NCBI RefSeq assembly: GCF_013373865.1
Contig: NC_050471.1
Span: 14,140,983 to 14,204,982, forward strand
DNA from: Monomorium pharaonis
Taxonomy: Eukaryota; Arthropoda; Insecta; Hymenoptera; Formicidae
Length of the DNA: 64,000 nucleotides
Reading direction: 5' to 3'
Shown: piece after piece, positions 54,518 through 64,000 of the stretch
Position numbering within the stretch: the first letter of the stretch is position 1
Layout of the letters: each line of letters begins with the position of its first letter
The notes under the pieces: generated by a model
Told to the model about the DNA's origin: nothing
Databases searched by the model: none
What the model saw: the letters and a program-made list of their open reading frames with translations, nothing else
Translations under genes and position numbers: made by a program

Positions 54518-54798
54518 ATGGCTAACATTGTAAGTATTTTATTTTAATATTTAAAAATTTTTATATTATTTATATTCATTTATATTAATTATATAATAAA
54601 AATATTGATCTATTTTATTTATTTTTTAAGGTGCCTTTGTTACGGAGAAGCGCGTATTACGCTACCGGATCGCCTGCCGGCTCTGGAGTACGTGAGTACC
54701 CGAAGTCGCCAGGCTTCGAGGACGGCGCGACGACACCCAAAGACCCGGATTTAAGATCGACCCGGAGACATACGTCGAGCTGCCTGCAATTGTCGTAA
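54518..54798 (+). CDS. Possible small spliced gene (59 aa)
   Basis: ATG at 54518 in a good context (ACCATGG), a GTAAGT donor at 54530 and an acceptor TTTTTTAAG at 54630 give a frame to 54798 (MANI, then VPLLRRSAYYATGSPAGSGV). An alternative donor (GTACGTGAGT, about 54688) could join later exons, where an acidic frame (DDDDDDDNDNDDYDD, about 55035-55240, ending IYDRE) remains open. The exon structure is a guess and I recognise no product. Confidence 0.3.
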
Positions 54799-55439
54799 AT
54801 ACTTTTTTTTTCTTTCCTCGAAATATATACCTAGTTTTTTTTTGCTAATTGATATTTAATTGTAATTTGTATGCTGTTTCAGTGTCTGTGTTTCAGAAAT
54901 AAAATAACACCTACAATGATTCGCCTTCCGGGATATATGGATATAACGGAACACAAAATGATGGTGCAATCCGATCGCCGAGTGGAACGGATGTACCAAG
55001 ATTGGTATTGGGGGGGAGCGTCTTAACAACGGCGCCGACGATGACGATGACGATGACAATGATAATGATGACTACGACGACACCGTCACCGATAGCGACG
55101 ACAATATTTTTAATTTAAGATTTTTATTTGGTTTGGAGGAACCAAAAAAAGATATTAAATATATAGAAGAAGACTGGGAGTATGACATTTTTGTAAATAT
55201 TGTTTTAACTTATATTAATAAAATTTATGATAGAGAATAAAAAATTTATATATTATATATATCATATATTATATCATGTATCATATCTTATATTATATCT
55301 TATATCTTACATTATATATTTTATCTTATATTTTATCTATGTATTCTAAATATTTTTAAGTATTTTTTTAGATAATATTAATATTGGTATATTATGGATC
55401 ATTTTTAATCCTGCGTTCTCTTTTCTCCGAACGTCTTTT

Positions 55440-55625
55440 CCTCCTCTAACACGCACGCACACACGCACACACGCACGCAGGCACACACGCAGGTACGGGC
55501 ATACAAGCACAGGCAGCAGGCAGACAGGCACGGGCACACATGTAAGCACGGGCAGCACGCAGGCACGGATGCTTGCACGGACACATATACAAACGTACAT
55601 ACATACACACATGCGCACATTTGCC
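55440..55625. repeat. CA/GCAC-rich low-complexity tract
   Basis: Degenerate (CA)n, GCACGCACGC and CAGGCACGGGCA words. Overlapping Cys-rich minus-strand ORFs are products of this composition. Confidence 0.8.
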
Positions 55626-55698
55626 ATAGAATGTATGCTGCACTCGTACACATATAAAAAGGGCGTTCGATCATACTCTCTAGCCAGATTAACAAAAC

Positions 55699-56405
55699 AT
55701 GAGATTCGTGCAACAGCCGTTGACAATACGTGTTACAAATTACGACGATAAATTGCAACTAATGGGGGACAGCGGGGAGAGATGTAAGCATGGCGCGATG
55801 CTGCCGAATACTATACGCGCCATTATTTGCGGTCCGTCGAATTGTGGTGAAACTAACGTTCTCATAAACCTGTTGGAAAGTCCGCACGGTGTACGTTTCG
55901 AAAACGTGTACGTGTATTCGAAATCGTTGCAACAGCTGAAATATCGTTATCTGGGGAATTTGTTGACTTCGATCGATGAGATAGGTTATTTTACATTCTC
56001 CAATAACAGTGACGTCATTCCGCCGAGCGAAGCGCATCCAAACTCAATTTTCGTCTTCGATGACGTTGCGATAAGCAGGATGTCGTGAGAGAATACTTTT
56101 CAATGGGCAGACACTCGAACGTTGACTGCTTCTATCTCTGTCAGTCGTACGCGAGAATACCCAAACATCTTATACGCGACAACGCAAACCTGCTGATCCT
56201 ATTATTTAAACAGGACGGTACCAACTTGAAACGCGTGTACAACGATCACGTAAATACTGACATGTCGTACGATGTTTTCAGCAAATTATGTAGCGATTGT
56301 TGGCAGCGTGATTATGGATTTCTAGTGATAGACAAAGACAGTGCGCTTGCTAACGGACGATACAGAAGAGGATTTAATGAGTTTGCAATACCGCAAAGTA
56401 ATTAG
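55699..56405 (+). pseudogene. Polinton packaging ATPase (FtsK/HerA type), frameshifted and Walker A altered
   Basis: The first segment (55699-56088) has the P-loop IICGPSNCGETNVL and the Walker B strand SIFVFDDVA. The P-loop lysine expected in GPSNCGKT is Glu, which should abolish ATP hydrolysis. A stop at about 56086 is followed by an overlapping frame (56085-56405) with GRHSNVDCFYLCQSYARIP and LLILLFKQD, the sensor region. The gene would pump DNA into capsids. It leads the plus-strand block and is followed 37 bases later by the next gene. Confidence 0.8.
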
Positions 56406-56442
56406 TTATCATTGATATTTCGTCGGGGGTAAAACGATTGAC

Positions 56443-57531
56443 ATGGCTAAGAACAAAGATACGCGTGAGCGCGAAAAGATTGCTAGAGAAATTGAGAAAA
56501 CGAGCGAATCGATCCGAAAGAAACATCGCGCTTTGAAAACCGATAAGATCGAGGAGGAGATCGCGACCAAGAGACACTTTGAACCGCTAATCGAACCGCT
56601 ACAAAAGATTGTAGACAATTCTGGCGTGATAAAGGACGAGCCGTGTGACAATGACGCAAGCGTCGAAACATCGTTCACCCGTAAACGTGAGAAGGAAGAA
56701 AGGGAAGAATATGTCAGTAAGAGAAAACGGTCGAATGTCTCATTCGATCTCTTCGCAACACCTCAAACATCTAGTTATTTACCAATTTCAAACGATATAC
56801 CAATGATAACCTTCACACCGCGTCCCACAACCGTACAACCGATAGAATCACTTGAGAATGTTTTCGAAACGATGGACGACTCACTCGCGACGATTGTTCG
56901 AAATCAGTTACAAACATCGCAAGGACGAAAATCGTTGCAAGCTCAATTGGGCCCGCTTGGTCAAAAATTTGTCGGGGCTGTCCTGAGCGGTAGTGGAGAG
57001 AGCGATGTAGACAACATATACGGTGTTCGTCTCGAGAAGAATGGAATAATGCTCGGTAATAAACATTTCGATGTGGATAACGAGGATAACATAATTATTG
57101 ATAATGTACGTTATGTCGGTACACCCGGTCTTTACGAATTGATCTTCAAGAAAATCCCCGACGATGACATCTACACAGATGATAATATGCAAAAGTACAA
57201 AAGCATATTGTTTGCTACAAACATGCATAGACGTAATTACACCAAGAGCAGTCAATTATGGAGCAACAGAGGATACAAGTACAAACACCTAATCGCACCG
57301 TTGATATCGATCAAACCTACGCCAAAAAAGAAAAAATCCGGAAAGGGATTACCTCACGCTATGACGTTAAATGATAACGAGATCGATTATGTACACTGGG
57401 ACGATCTCAACGAGCTGGTAGATCGTTTGCGGTTGCTCGAAGCATCACGTCGAGCCGGTCATAACGCGTATGACAACGAAATGTTGTCAATTATCGAAGA
57501 ACTTCACGAGGCGGGTATTATTATAAATTAA
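56443..57531 (+). CDS. Conserved Polinton protein of unknown function (362 aa)
   Basis: The intact ORF has a charged N-terminal coiled coil (about 1-50; REREKIAREIEKTSESIRKK), a basic patch (KREKEEREEYVSKRKRS), a central domain (GVRLEKNGIMLGNKHFDV, VRYVGTPGLYELIFKKIP) and a C-terminal domain (DYVHWDDLNELVDRLRLLEA, MLSIIEELHEAGIIIN). I recall the C-terminal region as a domain of unknown function frequent in insect Polintons (possibly the one labelled DUF8207); I could not check. Position between ATPase and integrase suggests a virion or DNA-associated role. Confidence 0.65.
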   Translation: MAKNKDTREREKIAREIEKTSESIRKKHRALKTDKIEEEIATKRHFEPLIEPLQKIVDNSGVIKDEPCDNDASVETSFTRKREKEEREEYVSKRKRSNVSFDLFATPQTSSYLPISNDIPMITFTPRPTTVQPIESLENVFETMDDSLATIVRNQLQTSQGRKSLQAQLGPLGQKFVGAVLSGSGESDVDNIYGVRLEKNGIMLGNKHFDVDNEDNIIIDNVRYVGTPGLYELIFKKIPDDDIYTDDNMQKYKSILFATNMHRRNYTKSSQLWSNRGYKYKHLIAPLISIKPTPKKKKSGKGLPHAMTLNDNEIDYVHWDDLNELVDRLRLLEASRRAGHNAYDNEMLSIIEELHEAGIIIN

Positions 57532-57599
57532 CTCGCGTATCCGCGAAACGAGTCAGTCGATCGATTGATGTCACTCATATCGTATCAAAGTCAGAAACA

Positions 57600-57863
57600 A
57601 TGAGTAATAACGAACGGCGAAGAGACGGTTACGAACGTTTAACAAATGACTTCGAGCGGTTCCTGAATCAACAACGGACGGTTCAGAAACGTCTGTCGGA
57701 TAGCTATCGAACGGTGCAGGATCGTTATCAAACAACTCGGGAACGATTGTCGGATGGTTATCGAACAGCTGTAAATCAGGTCAGAAATAGTTACGAACGA
57801 ATATTTAATCGATCGGTACCGGAAGACAAAGAACCACTGCTGAAAGACAGTAGAAAACAGTAA
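57600..57863 (+). CDS. Polinton small coiled-coil protein (87 aa)
   Basis: The intact ORF carries imperfect repeats (RLSDSYRTVQDRYQTTRE, RLSDGYRTAVNQVRNSYE) predicted to be helical, with heptad-like spacing. It lies 68 bases after the previous gene. No family recognised. A GGGAACGGAACGG-rich minisatellite follows. Confidence 0.5.
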   Translation: MSNNERRRDGYERLTNDFERFLNQQRTVQKRLSDSYRTVQDRYQTTRERLSDGYRTAVNQVRNSYERIFNRSVPEDKEPLLKDSRKQ

Positions 57864-57892
57864 TAAACAACAATACAAAAGTGTAACAAACG

Positions 57893-58195
57893 TGAAAGAA
57901 CGGCAACGGAACAGGGAAAAAACAGGAAAAAACAGGAACGGAACAGGAAAAAACGGGTACAGAACGGGTACAAAACGAGAAAGAACGGGAACGGAACGGC
58001 AAAAAACGGGAACGAAACAGGAAATAACGGGTACAGAACGGGTATAGAACGGGAACGGAACGGGAAGAAACGGGTACAGAACGGGTATAGAACGGGAACG
58101 GAACGGGAAAAAACGGGTACAGAACGAGTACGAAACGGGAAAGAACGGGAACGGAACAGGAAAAACGGGTACAGAACGGGAAAAAGCGGGCGCGT
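57893..58195 (+). repeat. Purine-rich minisatellite
   Basis: Degenerate repeats of AACGGGTACAGAACGGG and AACGGGAACGGAACGGG, nearly without C or T on this strand apart from the ACG word. No gene. Confidence 0.85.
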
Positions 58196-58225
58196 TATTA
58201 CTTAATCAATAATAAAGTATAAAAC

Positions 58226-59165
58226 ATGAGACCGTCGAAATCAAATATTAGTTCCGAAAGGCAACGACTCGCCGAGGAACTGCATGCTCCGGCGAGAAGA
58301 AATTTTCCACGAAGACGCGTCATAGTTCGGGGCTACGACGATCTATGGCAGGCCGATATTGTTGAGATGATTCCATACTAACGTTTTAACAGGGGTTGCC
58401 ACTACATACTCACCGTCATCGATGTGTTGAGCAACACGCCGTTCCGCTCAAGAGCAAGGGTGGAAGCGAGACGGCCGACGCTATCTCTGAAATAATTCGA
58501 GAGAGCGGAAGATACCCGAAAAACTTGCAAATCGATAAAGAAAAGGAATTTTACAACACTAATGTGCAGAAAATACTTAAAAACACGACATTAATCATTA
58601 TTCCTCGTACTCGGTAATGAAGGCATCGGTCGTCGAACGGTTTAACCGTACGCTGAAAAACGACATGTGGAGGATGTTTACGCTCAACGGCAATTATAAG
58701 TGGATTGACCTGTTACCGGATCTCGTGTCGAATTACAATACTCGGAAACACCGAACGATCGGTATGTGACCCATCGACGTAACCCCCGCTGTAGCCGAAA
58801 GACTCTTGGATACGGTGTACAGTTCGATAAAGATTGCAGGTCTGGCGAAATTTAAAGTCGGTGACTCTGTACGCGTGAGTAAATTCAAGACGATCTTTGA
58901 AAAGGGTTACACGCCGAATTGGAGAACCGAGGTGTTTAAAATTATTAAAGTACAACGTACCAATCCCGTAACTTATCTACTCGAGGATTATCGTGGAACA
59001 TCTATAGCTGGAGCGTTCTACGAGCACGAGTTGCGTCGCGCAACTCACCCTGACGTATTTCTCGTGGAGAAAGTATTGCACAGGAAGGGAGACAAGGTCT
59101 ATGTAAAGTGGTTGGGATTCGATGGATCGCACAATTCGTGGATACACAAAGACAATGTTATTTAA
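58226..59165 (+). pseudogene. Polinton integrase with chromodomain, broken
   Basis: The start at 58226 (MRPSKSNISSERQRLAEELH) leads to the first catalytic Asp in LWQADIVEM. Stops and frame breaks follow at about 58379, 58430, 58617 and 58768. The second Asp is in LQIDKEKEFYN, the Glu in VVERFNRTLK. The last open segment (58806-59165) holds an SH3-like region (FKVGDSVRVSK) and a C-terminal chromodomain (VEKVLHRKGDKVYVKWLGF, SWIHKDNVI). The stop codon overlaps the TTAA used by the inserted MITE. Integrase inserts Polinton DNA with 6-bp duplications. Confidence 0.8.
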
Positions 59166-59712
59166 GGGGATACTAAACTGCTCTGTTTTATCATTAATTT
59201 TCGGACACCGAAATCTTTTTATTGATTGCATGGAATTGAAAATCCTTCTCCAAAATTAAAATACAGATAATAACGCGGTGCGCTGCGATCAATTTCATAC
59301 GAAAAACGAAAGAAAGTTAGAAAATTATAGTTTTGTTATCGACTTCTGTAGTCGACTCGTGAAAACATTGGCTGCGTATAAAAGTTTTAGACTTTGTACG
59401 TATAAAATAAGCCTGGAGCGCACTTGGCATTTCAGCAAAGAACAATACTGTGCTTTTAGAATGAGCCTAGGAACCTTAAAAAAAAAGTTTTCGGTGTTTA
59501 AGAGGATCCTATCTGTTTTATCGTCAGAATTGTACAATTTGTTCCAATGTACTTTTTATTGCATTTACAGAATTAAAAATTCTCCACAATTAATTCTGAA
59601 AAAGGATTTCGAAATCTATAAAAGAAATACATACAAAATTTTGTTAATAACGTGCCCAAATGACTCTACATTATCGACCTCGATCAAGTTTGACGAGCAG
59701 TTTAGCATCCTC
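59166..59712 (+). mobile_element. TTAA MITE, 547 bp, at the integrase stop codon
   Basis: TTAA flanks both ends (59162-59165, 59713-59716) and the ends are the same inverted sequences as in the 48572 copy, in opposite orientation. An open frame of 154 codons at 59278 matches the one in the other copy closely. Confidence 0.85.
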
Positions 59713-59716
59713 TTAA

Positions 59717-60229
59717 GCCATATAAAATTGTTTTTATTATAATCATATAAAAATACAATGTAACCATATAAAGATAAAATACATTTTTTTAAAATATATC
59801 TCAATAGCTTCTTTATTATCCCTTTCCAATACATTCTTCTTCTTATTACTAATACACGTTCTTGATATAAAATACATACTATAAGATGTCTATAATGCAT
59901 AAAATATAATCCATAACGCATTGTTCTTAGTATTAATTCACACACTTTTTTTTTAAAGAAAATAATACAAAATGCATATACTATGAAATATAAATTACAA
60001 AAGTATAAAAAATACATAAAATGTAATATATGTGTATAATTTAAAATACATGAAGCGCTAAATGTAAAATTATAAAATAAGTGTAAAATGTAAAATACGT
60101 AAAAAATGAACTATAAAATATATGAAATGCGAGATGTAATATTAACAAATATATGTAGAATATAAAATACATAATCGCAAAACTATAAAACAAAAAAAAC
60201 ACAAAATGAGAAAATATAAAAGTATAATG
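59717..60229. other. AT-rich spacer
   Basis: Low-complexity ATAAAATA-type sequence between the MITE and polB. No supported gene. Confidence 0.6.
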
Positions 60230-61998
60230 TTACAAAGGTATTCGATAATGTCCCCACAGTAACGTCTCGACCGAATCAGGTACGAGATATCTCTTGTCGT
60301 CGTACGGACTTAGAGCAATTTTTGTTTCGGACACCGTGTATACTTCGTGCAGCTTAGAACTTATACACGACTGGCGACGCGTCATTTCGATCTCTTCGTG
60401 GAGACAGCGGGTGTAATCGTCAAACGTTATGGTTCGCGCTACTACGTTATTCTTGACACCTTTCGCTTTTTTAGTGTCCTTTTTTCCGTCCACTCTCAAC
60501 GCGTACATTTTTGCCCCGAGTCCGACAAACTCGGTCATTATCGCGCCATTGTTCTCATCTTTCATTAGACCCGGCACTTTCTTATTCTCGAGAGGTATAC
60601 CGTATGCGTTGTTAACCGGATAATCGCTCATGTCGAATCTATGAATGTCACGCTTCACGTTTTTGTAAATATCTTCGCATTCGACGTGACATATAAGACT
60701 GTCGGTATCTGTGTACATAACTCTACATTTACTACGATATAGAGGCTGCATATACTCGTGGTGAAATTCGTATAGACGTTTTAGAAATATCGAGGATACT
60801 CATGCCTACGTAAATCGGTTTATATAATTTCACCTCGAGATTACGCAGTTGAACGGCGATTAGATTCTCCGAAAAAATGCTACGACTGTGAAAATTAGGT
60901 TTTGCTATCATTGCCTCCGCGCCGTACCGACCCTCCCATCTTGTTAATAATTTAACGTTAACGTGATTGCGTACGTTTTCCATTGTTTTTCTGAAAACTG
61001 CATTGTTCATTAATTTATATAAATTTTTTTCAAAATCGTTTTTAGCGCGCATTCTAAATTGCGTATTTAATTCTATGTAATCGCGAAGCCATGCAGATTG
61101 AGCAAATTGTAATATACGATGTATTTTCGTTACGCGAAAACCGTGGCGCGGGCACTGTTGCAGGTTACGGTAATGAATAACATAACGCTTCTTGTCACAG
61201 AGCGTCGCTAAAAGTTTATCTTGACGCGTACCGGGCGGTTTGTCACGCGTCGGGCAGAAGGGCAGGTCAGTGTGTGTCGTGAAAGTCTTGAGGATACTCG
61301 AGAATGTATCCCGTGGGTGAATCCGGAGCGATTGCGTTCACGTTAAAATTCGAAACGTCTTCGACCCATTGAAATTCGGTATAGGGTAACAGCTGACACA
61401 TTGCCCAGCCGTATAAATTATTAACGTCAAAGTACATAAGGTACGACGATGGTTTCGACGGGTCGTACGACTGCATGTACTTGTTGTTAGCCTGTGCGTA
61501 TCTGCTGGAACATTGACTTAGACCGCCACGTATACCGCGTTCAATATACATTACCATGTCAATGTCGGTAAGCAGTTCAAAAGTAACTTTGGTATATTTT
61601 AACATCGCATCCCACGTATATCCAGGGAGAATGTATAATGCGCGGGATCGAGACCGTAACTTTCGATACATTTATCGCGGAAATTTTCAAAAATATCGGC
61701 TAACAACGATACATCCGTTTTTAAATACAGATCACTGTATTCACCCAGCGTTCGAATTGAGAACCGATGCCATACGTTGACAGCGTGTGCGTAATCGCTC
61801 TCGGATACTGTGTTAGAGGTCAGAGAACTGTAAAACGATTCGCGCGGTGGTAAACACGTGTCCTTTAATTTTTCGATGCAGTCAACGTACTCGTATGGAA
61901 ATACACCCTTTCGAGTCAGTAAATTAAAATCTTCGTCGGATAAGTGTGCAAATTTAGACCGAACAATTTTTAATTTATCGGTGCTAAGATTTTGATTC
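60230..61998 (-). pseudogene. Polinton protein-primed DNA polymerase B, truncated and frameshifted
   Basis: From about 61998 downward: palm motif A region (YLMYFDVNNLYGWAMCQLLP, 61671-61267), motif B region (DFEKNLYKLMNNAVFRKTME, 61052-60732) and motif C (RVMYTDTDSLICHVE, 60751-60230), ending at 60230 (LLWGHYRIPL). At least three frame breaks separate these segments. The N-terminal exonuclease and terminal-protein regions are missing: homology stops at about 61998, where LINE sequence in the opposite direction begins. Confidence 0.85.
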
Positions 61999-62007
61999 CT
62001 CCTGGTC

Positions 62008-62857
62008 CTTTAAACCTCATGTTACTGCGAAATGTCGTGCAGCTTTCTCTCGGCTACGCCTCCTTTATCCTTTCCGTCACATCCTCTCATCTTCTCAAAA
62101 ACTTGTTGTTTCTCAATCCATGATTGTCTCCCTGTTCGACTACGCTGATGTCGTTTATGCACCTGCTCTCACCCAACATCTATCTGATCGTATTCAACGT
62201 GTCCAAAACTCTTGTCTTCGTTTTTCCTACGGTATCCGCAAGTTTGACCATCTTACTCCTCTCTTCGACAGCTCAGGTTGGCTCAGAATGCGTCCTCGCT
62301 ATATCCTCCACCTATGCTGTCTCGTTTTCTCTCTTCTTCGCTCCAATTCTCCTCCATATCTTAGGCGGCTTCTTCAACTCACTTCCGAACTCCATTCAGA
62401 CTCAGCGCCTGACACTCGTCACAATCACCTTCTGTCTTTCCCCACTCATCACTCCTCTAAATTTCGTACCTCCTTCTCTTATATCGCTGTGTACTATTAT
62501 AATCAGCTTCCGCTGTCCATAAAATCCAATACCTCCCTTCTTTCGTTTCGTAAAGAAGCTGCCCGCTTCATCTCATCATCCTCCTTCTCTCTCAATGTTT
62601 AAACCTGTTTACTTGTTTTGCGTCGTTTTTCTATGTATGCGTATTTTCAATTCTGTCGGCTGAGTCAGACTCTATTTTTGAATTTTGTGTACTTTATTTA
62701 TTTTTTTTTACTATTAACTTGCGCTTCTCTTTCTTGTTTCTCATGTGTTTCTGGAAGGCTTCATAGCAACATTCTTTGTTGTAGCCTCTCCTATTGCTTG
62801 TACATGCTCTGTAACTTTCCTATTGTATTCTAGCTGTTTTGTTACCAAGCAATAAAG

Positions 62858-62889
<32 letters not shown>
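62008..62889 (+). mobile_element. 5'-truncated LINE, ORF2 C-terminus and 3' tail
   Basis: The open frame (62120-62602) reads SMIVSLFDYADVVYAPALT, RIQRVQNSCLRFSYGIRKFD, YYYNQLPLSIKSNTSLLSFR, the post-RT region of Jockey/R1-group LINE proteins (usual DYxxxVY and P..lr motifs). Recognisable coding begins near 62010, so only the 3' end inserted or survived. It ends with AATAAAGTCA and a (TA)n tail (62858-62888), typical of LINE 3' ends. Confidence 0.8.
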
Positions 62890-62892
<3 letters not shown>

Positions 62893-64000
62893 GACGTGGT
62901 AGCTCAGCTGCCACGAGTAGCAGCGTTCCTCCCCCGTCACAGGCTGCGAATTCGCGCCGTACGGGAAAATAGGCGAGAGGCGAGAGGGGATCTCCATGGG
63001 GAACCGCGACAGACCTAGCGAGCGTAGCATTAATTTCTTATATTTTTGATTTCTTTGCGCGGCGGCCGTCTTCCGATGGAATGCGGCGAGAGAGCGAGAG
63101 AGGAGGAGAGAGAGAGCGACAACGATGCGGGGAAGGAGGAAGGACGCCACCGGTGCCCGGGAGAGACGAGCACGCGGCCCGCACGGGGATTCGGCGTGGC
63201 CCTGAGAGAGCCACGGCCGGAGCCTAAGGCGGCGGTGCCCGCCAACACCACGGCGGAACATCTCGGAGGGCTGTGGAGGAGCCCGGATGGGACCAAACGC
63301 GTCGAGGGAGGCGGCAAGTCCTCTCGCGAGGAACGGAGGTCTCCGCGGGCGCTGCCCCGGCTCGGGAAGTGGCCCAGCGGGAGAAAGAAAATTTTGCGGG
63401 GGGCCTGCGAGGCCCCCGGAAGGATTATGGCGCGCACGTCCCTGCGTACGCAGGACTGCGTGCCTTGCAGCAATTGGGTCGCGGCGCGGAAACAATGCGC
63501 ATGACTGAACGGGGGGTCGCGGCGTCGATCCGGGATCGACCGCGATCCACCCCGCTTTTGCGTGCGAGCGGTCCCGCCGTTAAATTGCGTGTCGTGTCCC
63601 TGGTGAAGTATCGGTGTGGCTTGTGCGAGGCCTCAACCAGGGCAAAGGGACGAGACTGGAGACGAGGGAGGACGTCGCCAGGACATTATCGGTGAGGTGG
63701 CCTGTCAAGATAAGTTACTGTGAGCGGTTGCCGGCCGGCGAGGTGTTCCCGGGCCCGTTCTGCATCCGCTTTTGTGTTGGTGCGTGACTCGCGTGGACCG
63801 CAGGGCGGTCATACGTTCGTGTCATTAATTGGGAATATATCGGATGCAAGCGGGCGGGACGCCGAAGCGCCGAGCCACGGGGAGGACGATCGTGAAGACG
63901 CGCCACGGGGAGGACGATCGTGAAGACGCGTGGGTTCCGTCGGAGATTCCCCTCGACCGTGCACGCCGCAAAGCCCTCGCGCGAGCGAGTATCGCGTCGC
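62890..64000 (+). mobile_element. GC-rich sequence, possible start of another LTR (runs off the window)
   Basis: It begins TGTGACGTGGTAGC at the LINE tail, with a hairpin GTGGTAGCT/AGCTGCCAC in the first 30 bases. Composition is far more GC-rich than its left flank, like the gypsy LTRs. No TATA box, primer site or end is visible, so the LTR call is weak. A 28-bp exact tandem duplication is at 63875-63930. ORFs in this stretch look like compositional artefacts. Confidence 0.35.
63875..63930 (+). repeat. 28-bp tandem duplication
   Basis: CCACGGGGAGGACGATCGTG plus AAGACGCG occurs twice back to back without change. Confidence 0.95.

Larger units (their letters stand above)
49440..61998. mobile_element. 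Polinton/Maverick element (adintovirus-like), decayed
   Basis: The block contains recognisable capsid, minor capsid, adenain-type protease, FtsK/HerA-like ATPase, retroviral-type integrase with chromodomain and protein-primed DNA polymerase B, the set that defines Polintons. Gene order runs minus (structural), plus (ATPase to integrase), minus (polymerase). I found no Polinton terminal inverted repeats: the left is bounded by element D and the right is cut inside polB by LINE sequence. Boundaries given are those of recognisable genes. Confidence 0.85.

Noticed and set aside
48572..59712. The near-identical inverted 550-bp segments as Polinton terminal inverted repeats
   Set aside because: Both are bounded by TTAA duplications, one sits inside element D and the other inside the Polinton before polB, and a third copy exists at 28729. 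They are MITEs.
62842..63908. Several overlapping GC-rich ORFs in the last kilobase
   Set aside because: Open frames on both strands at once with Arg/Pro/Gly-rich products are expected from composition; no domain is visible.

Overview
The window is insect genomic DNA made almost entirely of transposable elements. The background is AT-rich, genes are spliced, there is no bacterial gene organisation, and the repertoire (Ty3/gypsy, Jockey-type LINE, piggyBac, P element, Tc1/mariner and a Polinton in one stretch) fits a hymenopteran, most likely an ant. The species-level guess is inference; nothing in the sequence names the host. I see no clear single-copy host gene. The best candidates are a small spliced Gln-rich/RGG-box gene (8179-8841) and an unrecognised 91-residue ORF (40872-41147).

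Layout. 1-6435: a nearly complete Ty3/gypsy element (partial 5' LTR, tRNA-Lys primer site, gag, protease, RT-RNase H-integrase, a third proline-rich ORF with its own TATA box, 3' LTR) that has cut through a hAT-like transposase gene (6431-7774, minus). 8.2-8.8 kb: the RGG-box gene. 9-15.4 kb: AT-rich DNA with a deleted piggyBac (12043-13111) and a 1.4-kb foldback element (13948-15361). 15.7-17.9 kb: a decayed P-element transposase. 18.4-23.8 kb: two solo LTRs and a spliced Tc1-like transposase. 24.97-27.76 kb: a three-level nest (solo LTR inside a palindrome-rich TIR element inside piggyBac). 27.8-35.9 kb: a second, THAP-containing P-element gene broken by several insertions, one being a 2-kb element with its own promoter and ORF (29295-31321). 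37.2-40.2 kb: a related promoter/ORF element with a 48-bp minisatellite. 41.1-46.4 kb: a Jockey-like LINE on the minus strand, split by a third 2.6-kb element carrying two tiny overlapping ORFs. 46.5-47.2 kb: an (ACGC)n array. 47.4-49.4 kb: an inverted-repeat element. 49.5-62.0 kb: a Polinton/Maverick with most of the hallmark genes recognisable (capsid proteins, adenain-like protease, packaging ATPase, chromodomain integrase, protein-primed DNA polymerase B), plus an intact ORF combining a parvovirus-type phospholipase A2 with an adenovirus-like hydrophobic core-peptide tail. 62.0-64.0 kb: a 5'-truncated LINE tail and GC-rich sequence.

How the parts relate. Most genes belong to selfish elements and many are broken by frameshifts or nested insertions, so insertion order can be read directly (TTAA, AT, 4-5 bp and 7 bp target duplications). 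The Polinton genes form two blocks: a minus-strand structural block (capsid, minor capsid, protease, PLA2 protein) and a plus-strand ATPase-to-integrase block, with polymerase B on the minus strand at the right end.

The most unusual signal is RNA-like structure. The leader (R region) of the gypsy LTR holds seven consecutive hairpins with different, compensating stems but a shared seven-base loop of the form GNANTGA. A second element has four tandem hairpins whose loop also ends CTGA, downstream of its TATA box, and a third has six spaced GC hairpins. I did not find these described in anything I know, but I could not search.
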